NCBI RefSeq assembly: GCF_000003605.2
Contig: NW_003137329.1
Span: 313,377 to 325,185, forward strand
Direction: 5' to 3'
Length of the DNA: 11,809 nt
From: Saccoglossus kowalevskii
Lineage: Eukaryota > Hemichordata > Enteropneusta > Harrimaniidae
Position 1 is the stretch's first letter. Every line of letters starts with the position of its first letter. Of this stretch, positions 1-9,400 are shown one piece after another. The translations under genes were made by a program, and so were the position numbers. The notes under the pieces are model-generated. The model was not told the origin of the DNA, made no database searches, and was given only the letters and a program-made list of their open reading frames with translations.

Positions 1-799
1 CCACAAGGTGAAATGCAGCATATGTGATGTAAATACTATAGTAAGTTCCACAAGGTGAAATGTATCATATGTGATGTAAATACTACAGTCAGTTCTACAA
101 GGTGACATGCAGTATATGTGATGTAAATACTATAGTCAGCTCCACAAGGTGAAATGCAGCATATGTGATGTAAATACTATAGTCAGTTCCACAAGGTGAA
201 ATGTATCATATGTGATGTAAATACTACAGTCAGTTCCACAAGGTGAAATGTATCATATGTGATATTAATACTACAGTCAGTTCCACACGGTGAAATACAG
301 CATATGTGATGTAAATACTACAGTCAGTTCCACAAGGTGAAATGCAGTATATGTGATGTAAATACTACAGTCAGTTCCACAAGGTGAAATGCAGCATATG
401 TGATGTAAATACTATAGTCAGTTCCACAAGGTGAAATGTATCATATGTGATGTAAATACTACAGTCAGTTCCACAAGGTGAAATGCAGTATTTGTGATGT
501 ACATACTACAGTCAGTTCCACAGGGTGAAATGCAGCATATGTGATGTAAATACTATAGTCAGTTCCACAAGGTGAAATGCAGCATATGTGATGTAAATAC
601 TACAGTCAGTTCCACAAGGTGAAATGCAGCATATGTGATGTAAATACTATAGTCAGCTCCACAAGGTGAAATGCAGCATATGTGATGTAAATACTATAGT
701 CAGTTACACAAGGTAAAATGCAGCATATGTGATGTAAATACTACAGTCAGTTCCACAAGGAAAAATACAGCATGTATGAAATGCTGCAGTCAACATATG
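1..799. repeat. 47-bp tandem minisatellite, 16 intact units plus one degenerate unit, cut by the left edge
   Basis: Units begin CCACAAGGTGAAATG and contain CATATGTGATGTAAATACTA. Starts fall at 1, 48, 95, 142 and so on in exact 47-bp steps to 706, with no indel. A decayed unit begins at 753 and similarity ends near 799. Variation is confined to a few positions: GCAGCAT/GCAGTAT/GTATCAT, CTATAG/CTACAG and CAGTT/CAGCT. Since 47 is not a multiple of 3, the array does not encode a repeated peptide. Units are contiguous, with no unique spacers. The array continues to the left, so total copy number is unknown. Confidence 0.97.
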
Positions 800-2308
800 A
801 GGATGGAAATCGCCACATCAGTCTCCCGTGTCATGTTCGTTATCGGTATGGTATACAACGCGACCGTGTATACATTGTTACGATAGAATCCAAACGTATT
901 CGGAGACACTGCACACATGTTATACTTGATGAGTGACAATACTAACTTTAGTAAAACGTATGTAAGTTGGTAAATAAGTCTAGATTTATTACGTAATAGA
1001 TGGTATATATCTAGCCATTTAAGAAAATGTGGATACAGAGTTTACCGATTGAGCTATCACGTAATTCCGTGAATGGTTTTATAAAGTACTGAGTTAACAA
1101 AGTATGTCTGCTCCAGAAATTGCATCAGTTGAAAAATAACATAATTATAAATACAAATGAAAAAAAGGACACACTTTTATAAACAACGGTTACCAACACA
1201 AAGCATAGATATTTCTTTCCGGGAATGAGTGATATAACAGACAATTTACAGGCTTTAGAAGCGCGTTGCTACATCTAGCTCGATTGCGACAGCTACGTGT
1301 AGAGTCCTCCGTTTTTTTTCACGACATATTTGCACCTAATGACTACATGGACTACAATAATTTTATTGTTCATATATTGTCACTTTTTCAAAACTAAACA
1401 ATCACCTGCCACCTTGGTATGTAACTGGTATATATTTCGGGAATTAATTACATCATTATCACTCGGCTATCGAAAAGGGGAAGAAAATGGAAAATAATGG
1501 CGTTCTCGAACACAAATAGCAGGAGGTAATTAAAGTACCATTTGCAATGGTAAGCAATTTGCCAAGTCAAGATCAATAAATTTGATGTGCTTTATGAACG
1601 TGTCGATTCATCGTCCGAATCGCACGGTCCTGTGTCTTCGACTTATAGGCTGTTTAGAGGCTTGGCCGAATAAACTTAGACCTTGGCTAGCGAAGATGAT
1701 GTCGATTGTAACTGGCAGTTACGCAGTGGTATAGTAATGACTCGCTACCCAGTTGTGCTCAAATGTCAAAGCAATACATTCTCGTTCTTACATACTAAAA
1801 ACCCTGATCGCGAACCAACTTGCGAACAAGCCTGCGAAATGCTGACGTAATCGATAACGATATCATGTGCTCCAGACTCTAGTAAATAAACTGTTGTATT
1901 GTAGGAATACCAAGGCATATTAATACATGGAGAATATGCAATTGTAGATAATGTTCTACCCTGTCTCATGGAATGGTAGAATTCGCGAGAAAATATTATT
2001 GGATATTATTCACCGTACCTGTACAATGGGGATTAAGAATTATAACAAAACACTACTACAATAAAGGAGAGCCCAGCTACTTGTGAATTTATGGAAATAC
2101 TGTACCAGTAGAGCTAGTTTGCACCGAACAAAAATACACACGCCCTCTATCGACAAAGCGAAATGACGTAATGTCGCTTTTAAAGGTGTTAAGCGGAATA
2201 TTGGTTCGTCATTCGGAATCAGATGAATCTCACAAAACTTTATATTTTCTTGACAGACGACACACTTTTCAAAGTAACATTGATGATGTGAGGGCGCTGC
2301 GAAAGACC

Positions 2309-2379
2309 TTTATTTCAGACATTTACGTCACAGAAAAGCTTCGTCCCTAGAGGGCACACATGAAGGAAAGTATTTTATT
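2309..2379 (-). terminator. Candidate poly(A) signals (AATAAA at 2379-2374 and 2314-2309)
   Basis: Two AATAAA hexamers on the minus strand lie about 755 and 820 nt downstream of the stop codon. They are the first canonical hexamers I noticed after the stop. In AT-rich DNA such hexamers occur often by chance, so the assignment is tentative. Confidence 0.3.
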
Positions 2380-2627
2380 TCTTGTAATAATAAGATAAAA
2401 GCCCAGTGTGAGTGAAAATTTCAGTATTTGACGAAATCTTTTCAATGAAAACAGTCAAAATGAATGATCTACAACAAAGTTAAATGTATTAAATAGTTGA
2501 TTTAAAAACATAACTAAGAGGAAAATTTTCCATCTTTCATCCGTCTGCAATTCAGACAGATGTAGAAAAACAAAAAACAACGTTAACACAATTATGGAAA
2601 ACTTATAACTGTGCATAGGTATTTGTT

Positions 2628-2689
2628 GGGATGACATCGACAATTCAAGATGGTGATGGGGATGACATCGACAATTCAAGATGGCGATC
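2628..2689. repeat. 31-bp tandem duplication, two copies
   Basis: GGGATGACATCGACAATTCA followed by AGATGG(T/C)GAT starts at 2628 and again at 2659. The two 31-bp copies are nearly identical, which suggests a recent slippage or duplication event. It lies in the 3' flank. Confidence 0.9.
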
Positions 2690-3132
2690 GACTGACAAAA
2701 ATCAACCTGTTCCAAGGTTTTTATCGATGCCGTCTAACACAGGCGTTGTTTCGGCAACATGTCTAATTTGGACATAATACTCGGTATATAGTGCCAGCAT
2801 TTCAACAATTGGCAAATATGAAATGAACAAAATATTACAGCTTGTTAACAAAATCACGCCGCGGCATGTGTCAGTTAACCGTCTTAATACGCTTCACTAA
2901 TCCGCACCCAGCATAGAAGACTTCGGTGGTTATAAACAGCGGATATAGAGGTTTTTTACACGTTGTTTTTATATAATGAGTGTATTCATCAAATGAAATA
3001 GGTATTGCCAAGCGATATCATATCAGGATATCATACTGGTCGCCGAGCAACGTGCAAGTTGGCAATATTTTGATGAGTAAGCGCATGCGCGGGTATCGAA
3101 TCTTAAAGTGACTCATGAGTGATTCATAATTG

Positions 3133-3471
3133 TCATTGTTGACACATCCACCTTTGGTTTGCAACATGTTTTGTAGAGTTCCCTATTATACGGTGATCGG
3201 AATCTCTGTGGTCCTCGTGATGGTGTCTCACGTCGTCCATTTCGAGCGGCCTTGCCAGACTCTCTGTGCTCCGAGCGATTTCTGATGACCTTTCCCTATC
3301 ACTGTCTTGTCCTGGTGCTTGAAGACTACGACTAAATCGACGGGAAAATTTCCTCGCAGTTTTCCACCTTGCGCCGAGTCCTCCCTTCTTTTTAGGTATA
3401 TGTGGGTTGTCTATTTTCATTGTCTTTGTTTTGTAGATTTCCAACTGAGTGTAGAGTCTCTTGAGTTCCTC
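3133..3471 (-). CDS. GPR158-like: Exon 8: tail helix (RGS7-binding type), basic tail and stop
   Basis: The acceptor is TCATAG (AG at 3473-3472). The pyrimidine tract just upstream is weak. The exon has 112 codons followed by TGA at 3135-3133. It starts EELKRLYTQLEIYKTKTM, the amphipathic cytosolic helix that in vertebrate GPR158 follows TM7 and helps bind RGS7-Gbeta5 and form the dimer. Next come DNPHIPKKKGGLGARW and a very basic stretch (KTARKFSRRFSRS), both alignable with the family from memory. An acidic/His-rich end with HHHEDHRDSDH is unlike vertebrate tails. The tail from TM7 to this stop is 161 residues, far shorter than in vertebrate GPR158 or GPR179. No CPWE-type repeat was seen downstream. 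Internal GT sites, notably GACGAC|gtgaga (exon end at 3238) and CCAAAG|gtggat near the stop, could splice to another exon, so the end of the protein is less sure than its start. Confidence 0.85.
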   Translation of the reverse strand, partial: EELKRLYTQLEIYKTKTMKIDNPHIPKKKGGLGARWKTARKFSRRFSRSLQAPGQDSDRERSSEIARSTESLARPLEMDDVRHHHEDHRDSDHRIIGNSTKHVANQRWMCQQ

Positions 3472-6400
3472 CTATGAGAGAGGTGTAAAATACGATTAAC
3501 CATGTATCTGCGTTGTTATTTGAGAAATAAACGATAGTCAGACTATTCATTTCTTGTGTGCAATATCTTGTAGTATACGATGGAGAGTTTTGACGTCAGC
3601 ATTTGTTAGGAACGCTAAATTGTTTCTGTCAGATAGTTGATGCAACAGTTTTCTATAATTTCTTTGTTAATTTCGTGTCAGGTCTTGGTCAATATTTCAA
3701 AACAAATATGAAAAAAAGATTATGCATGTATATGTATATTTTAAGAAATGTGATAAAATAAATGTTGAACACCAAACAGCAGTCACTTGTTGTTGGCGGC
3801 GGTTCTTCAGTAATGTTCGCGCCATACTTCTGTTTTAACCAATCAAAACAGTGGATTCAAATATTGTGACGTCACGTCCGCAAGTGTTCTATACCAATTG
3901 TCATTGTGTTATTCAGCGTCAAATCTCAGCCCGGTTTTGTCTGGATACGCTTACCTTGACGTCCTCTTGATTGAGGTCTGGGTCGTTAAATGAATTGCCA
4001 CTGTTAGCTGCTGAACGTAATTTACTTTCCAGCGACAATCCCTCCGAGTACGCCCTCTCTCTGAAGTGTCCACTGCTTTTCATTTTAAAAACACGCACCA
4101 ACTGAATAAGAAATATAATAATTAACATCAAGGCAGATACAAGCTATTCAATGAAATGATATAGAACATGCAAACTAGATCAAAAGTGGCAACAATATAT
4201 TGGCGATAATTTTGTATAGAGAATGTGGTTTATTTTTAACTGTGAACCTTCGGGAATTCAACAACACAACAGTGCCAACATTTTTCTTTTTAAAATTTCC
4301 CCTATAGTCGTCCAGACTATCATTGGTGGGTGTTATATTTTAATCATGTTACTTGTCGGGGCGAGATGCAAATCATAGGTGTGTTTGTTAATTAAGTTTG
4401 AATTGTCTAGTTAGACATCAAAATGTTTTCTAATTATTATTCCATTTGCTGTATTATTTCTGTGCAGCAATAGCTTTGATGTTTAGTTTAGATTATTCGT
4501 ATTCCTATTATATCACAAATTGTATTTGACCTATGACGTTATTACCGCGATCAGTGATTGGTTTAGAACCGATCTATCACAACTTGAGTTTTGTGTCATG
4601 TGACACTTGATGTTTCCATTTCAAAGTTCAATAAATGTCAATCCTGACATGACACTTTCCGACTTCGTGAATTGTTCCGACCTATAGTGTAGAGTGGCTA
4701 TACTTCGAGCCAAATCACAGCCACATTACTTGACGTCACTGTGTTGATGAGCGGCCATTAGGTACAATCGTACTATGCGGATAAGAATGATACTGACCAC
4801 AGCCTCTCAATAATCTATAGAGGGACTGTATACTGACGAACTTACCAATTGCATTCTGACTAAATGAAACGCAATTAAGTAAGTTTGCTCCGGAATCATC
4901 GCATTTTCAAATATCGCCGACAGAAATGTCGATTTATGTGAAATTTATGATTATTTTAATGAAATACCGCATCTTGTTCGATATGGGACTCATGGCGGCG
5001 TATGCAACACGTGTATAGCACATTGTTTATTTACGTGAAATTCAAATGTTGTAACTTGTAATATTTTGTTTGTGTATATATTAAAATGTGTAACGATAAC
5101 ATTTGACGATCTGATTTGTGGTGTTTGAAGTCATCACGTAAAAACGTGCAATGCCCCCCCCCCCCTGAGAGAAAGTTTCCACGAAATTTGAACAGGCGCT
5201 GCGCGATGTCTATAGCATTATAAGTCAATGCGGTTGCCATGGAACCATGTAGATAAGTGTTTCTTCTGAAGTTATATATGTTTTACGTCATTTAGTCATT
5301 AGTGACGTCATTGTAACTCAGCGTTCTTGACATTGATGACAGACAAGAAGTGAAAACAAAAGTTAGTAAAACGAAAGCGAATCAAAAATGGCGGCGCTCT
5401 TACCTTAGGTATAAATATCAGAGCGACCATGACAGTTGTTGTTAACTGGGACCTGATTACGTACATTAGATAAATCCATTCAGGGCCAGCCATATACCAA
5501 ACAAATTGCCTGCAAATTGAGTCAAATTTAACATTCGATTTAGAGAATATTTGAGACAATTGAACCCGATGACCTAAATACACTGCATTTGAATAATACT
5601 AAAGCAAGATAAAAGCGATCCATTCAGCAAGCATTGCAAAGTGCAGGTAAAGTATATTTAACGTCGATAAGATAAACACATATTTCGACGTCAAATGAAA
5701 ATGATATGAACGTGTCTGATCTAAGTGAATGCACACGAGTGATCGAGCCCCACTCTTATCATGTCACGTAATTACTAAAACATCATTATTCAAACCGATA
5801 AAGGGGATTTTGTTCCACTGTCTACTTTTTCACCGAGTACTACTTAGATATCGTAACTGAACAAAAAAACGAATATAAATCAGAATCAATAATATTGATC
5901 CTGGGTAAGGTTGTGTTAACGATATTTGTCGATCATTTTGAGGTTAACTATTTGTTTATATAAAAGTATACCGCAACAATTGAACTCAAATTTACAATAT
6001 AATTGTTAATCTGTATTCTGCCACTAATAGTGGCCCTTTGTTGCACAGAGGCAAAGGTCGTACCAATTGAAAAATTACTAATGGCACTCTGAGTCGTTTA
6101 AAACAATCTCTATATACACCGTCATCAAATGACTTTCCTTATTAGTATTTCTAACACATGCAGGCAAATACAGGAAACGTACTGTGTCTAAGTACACCAA
6201 TCATTTTCTGTTTGCACAGGAATCTTTCTTTGGTAGGAAGGGGACACTTATTGCCTTAAAATTTGTTACAAAGTGGTAATGTCATGAATTTGTTTTTCCC
6301 GTATCTGTTGACCGACTTATTTAGTTGATTATTAGCGAATGGCTGTGTTATGTCTGTTATCGTTTGGGCAGGCGAGGTCCTGGACGGAACTCGACTCAGT

Positions 6401-9400
6401 GATTTGGAACTAATTACGAGATGACTGTCGCTATTCGGACTACTATTTTGACAGTTGGTATTCATAATTATTAATGTAGTGAACGATTAATCAAAAGATA
6501 TGACGTATTCAGTACTTAGTGTGATTGGCTTTATGATTGAAGGTTACGCCCTAGAGTCTTTTTACTGCTTTGTAATTGGTTCAGGTTTTGAAAATGAATA
6601 AAGAGTTTTGAGTTGGTCTTGGCGAGTACTCCACGACAGACGCAGTCTAAAGTCCAGTCCTAGAGAGTCTTGGGCGAGTCTTGAGTCAGCCTTGCGATAG
6701 TCTTGGGGATTTTTCCCCAGGGCGCCGTGTCTTATAGAGTGCTCAAAAGACCGACTAAGACGAGAGTTGAAACATAGTTTGCTGTGTGTGTTTTATTTGA
6801 AAGTAAAGCTTAAGTGACTTCCCCGATCCCGTACTTCGAGGGGACGCGATAGAGAGACGAGACGAGACGAGATTTTCCCCTGACACGTGTGGAGAATCCG
6901 AGAGTAGAAGAATTACCCCCTGATAGTAATATAGATTTCTTTGGATTATTCCATTCCATTATAATGTAATATAATATAAATGTGTTCACCTTGATACGTG
7001 TAAAAACAATGAAAATATTGTCTCGTTGTAGATTGCTATACTAATATACCGTGTCTCGTGGAAGTCTGTAGGCGCCGATCGCACCAGATAACATAGATAT
7101 ATTCCAAATATGAGAAATAGAAATTCGGCTGAAAAATATAAAGAAATGTCTCTTTTACTTAGCATTTATATGAAGTATCATAGTATCGTACCACAAAGCA
7201 ATGGACATCAAATGACACGCTACAATGATGTTTGTTCCTGTGTGTGTGTGTGTGTGTGATTAAATCCTAAATAGTTGAAGGAAACTGTGACAAATATACC
7301 CTAGGTGTAGACGGCTGCCGTAATCTCATTGAGAGCCAGAACCACGCGCCGGCAAGACTTCTTTTGCCGTTTAATTTTGCAATCATAGTATTTCAAATGG
7401 TGGGACTGATCACGGAAGATGGCGTGAGTTGACGAAACTGTGACAGATGATACCATACTGCAAATAGCCGCCGAGATCTCGTTGAAAGCGAGAGAACCAA
7501 AAACTTGTATTTGTTTTACTGATCATGTTCCATTGTCTCGCCGTTACCACATTCACTGTCATGTGGCATAACGCATATGAAACAATGGTATTTGGAAAGG
7601 TGGGTGCGACGAGAAGAAACACTATTGCCACGGAAAACATGCATTCCCGTGGTCCTCTCGTTCTCAACGAGATCGTGATGTATATTTATATCTAGTGAAA
7701 TATGCATTGTTGTAATACCATGCTGTACATTACTTATATAACAGGTGTGTTAGCTCCCTAGTTATGAAGTATAATGTTTACAGAACAGTACATAATTCAT
7801 TTGTGTTTCTCAACTGAAAGTTTGGCTCATAATAAATGAGATGCACTATTGGACATCCACCATATATTAGGGCATCTCTAATAATCATTCCATCACTTCT
7901 TGTATATCACACCCTCGTTCGCAGCTCACATGAGAAGTACACCTCGAACTAAAGCTACCGTCCGCATTTCGCAGTGCATTTCATTTTAAGCATGAACAAG
8001 TGATATAAAAAAAAATCTGAGAACAATAAATTGACAATAAATTTTCCTAATATTACAGAAAATCATATATCTTCAATGACTGTATATTCTCGAATGGATT
8101 ATACACACTGCGCATGCTCACCTGCTTCAATGGCGATGTCCCACCAATCTGACCTGCATACGTAATATTTGAGACCTACTGTTTCCACCACGCCGATTTC
8201 TAGCATGTCTCGACCGCATCGATTGATTTCATCCAGGCTGTATGCCGTCCACGCGGCAAGATATCCCGACAGAATAAACAAAATCAAGCACAGCCACTTG
8301 AGTAGATCTCTGTCACGCACGAGCACACGCGTAGCTGAACGTGTTTGGAAAATTGCAAGAATTCTAAAGAAAATCAGAGGGAAAGTTAACACTTTCTCGC
8401 GTGATTTAACTTAAATCACGCTGTTTCGTATTGGTTCAAAAAATCCTTTCTTCACGTATGTGTGTAGGAACATTATACCTTGAATATTCAAGAAGACTTT
8501 TCACCACTGCCAACGTGTGTAACCTTTCGCAAACTATGCTTATTTATACATGCTCGAGCATTATTAAAGATCACCATTTATAAGCAACGTTTACACTTAA
8601 TTACATTTTGGCGCGAAAGTCAAAATGATGTCATAGATTCATAAGTAGAATGGGTAAAAGATATGCCGTTTCGAGCATCGATGTTGTTTTTAGGAGTTTT
8701 GTATGAAGATGGATTTAGTTTAAACGGCAAATCAATGCGCAGTTTATTAATTTTGTAGCGGTGAACGATCTGAATGCTTTTACTCATACGTACCTACTCT
8801 TCACCGCTTGAGGGCGTGACCTGGAAAGTTTAACACTAACCTGTAAGTTTTCAATATCAGCATACCATAGGCTACGGCGAATCCCCATTCTCTAAGCCAG
8901 CGCACCAACAGACATACCAACGTATTAGGTGCCCAGTATCGTGCCACTACAGCGGAGTAGAGGAGCAAGGCACCAAAGAGAACGATTTCCAGCATATACG
9001 GACTGTCGTGACTAATTACCTGGAACAACAACATTCGAATAATTATAAATCTTGACACATTTTTACAGTATCTCTCTGTATAAAACACGACACATCGCGA
9101 TGACAACAGCCTTCTAATACAGCCCCCCCCCCCCGGCGTGGAGAAAGAGAATTCTCTATGATACTATCTCCGCAACGAGCTCTTAACTTCCATGCAGCAA
9201 TTCATACAACTCTAAATATATATATTTAAGTATGGCTAAAATTTTCACTTTATTAAACGTAAAACAATGTCGACTTTCACATCAGTGTCTTGGAGGGAAC
9301 GTGAGGCATCAAGCACACTCCTCGCCACAACCAATACAGTAAGTAGGGCAAATTATTTAACTTACCTTCACTCTCCTGAATTTAAAAATCACCAGCATCA

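Larger units (their letters stand above)
800..3132. other. Non-coding: 3' UTR/3' flank of the receptor gene; no other gene seen
   Basis: Short open frames at 1766-1969 and 2455-2715 (minus) have no recognisable motif, a composition like translated AT-rich non-coding DNA, and no flanking splice logic. The part nearest 3132 is presumably receptor 3' UTR. A 31-bp tandem duplication lies at 2628-2689. Several TGACGTAA/TTACGTCA motifs are scattered through it (near 2163 and 2322). No tail exon with vertebrate-like CPWE motifs was found. Confidence 0.6.
3591..5310. promoter_or_regulatory. Cluster of four perfect TGACGTCA (CRE-type) palindromes
   Basis: TGACGTCA occurs at 3591-3598, 3867-3874, 4731-4738 and 5303-5310. 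All four are in introns of the receptor's 3' half. The 8-mer is the consensus CREB/ATF site. An 8-mer palindrome is expected about 0.2 times in a window of this size at even base composition, and less in AT-rich DNA. The second site has a CCAAT box upstream and reads TGACGTCACG. Whether any is bound or active cannot be seen from sequence. Confidence 0.4.
5510..6989 (-). other. Intron 5 (1480 nt), the largest seen; no gene
   Basis: GT-AG intron within TM6. The open frame at 6256-6465 (minus) is Ser/Asn-rich, has no family motif, and lies where only TM6 sequence is needed. The interval holds an 11-bp-period degenerate repeat (6604-6705), a short hairpin around 6703-6718 and a GAGAC microsatellite (6854-6872). 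The rest is AT-rich and unremarkable. Confidence 0.8.
7129..8121 (-). other. Intron 4 (993 nt) with a diverged direct/inverted repeat family
   Basis: GT-AG intron between ECL2 and TM5. It contains a (TG)10 run and repeat copies A, B and C described separately. The two overlapping minus-strand open frames at 7410-7707 run through the repeats, show no GPCR motif and fall outside the phase-consistent model. Confidence 0.8.

Noticed and set aside
1-799. Regular repeats read as a CRISPR array
   Set aside because: Units are contiguous with no unique spacers, and the window is eukaryotic.
1766-2715. Short minus-strand open frames at 1766-1969 and 2455-2715 as downstream exons
   Set aside because: No CPWE or other family motif, no supporting splice sites, and a composition typical of translated AT-rich DNA.
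6256-6465. Minus-strand Ser/Asn-rich open frame as a tail exon
   Set aside because: It sits between the two TM6 half-exons, where no tail exon can belong, and has no family motif or fitting splice sites.
6703-6718. TGGGGATTTTTCCCCA as an NF-kappaB site
   Set aside because: The spacing is longer than the usual 10-11-bp kappaB site, and a single weak match in an intron is not enough.
7321-7500. LALNEITAA/LAFNEISAA as alternative TM5-TM6 exon copies
   Set aside because: They vaguely resemble AIYNE, but no TM5 hydrophobic segment precedes them, a stop lies a few codons upstream of one, and no donor in the right phase follows.
7410-7707. Two overlapping minus-strand open frames as a TM5-containing exon
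   Set aside because: They lack the FHE-x-R-Y-I...YNE motifs and run through repeats. The true TM5 exon at 7128-6990 fits motif and phase on both sides.
8169-8414. Plus-strand open frame of 81 codons
   Set aside because: It is antisense to exon 4, which has family motifs, splice sites and phase.
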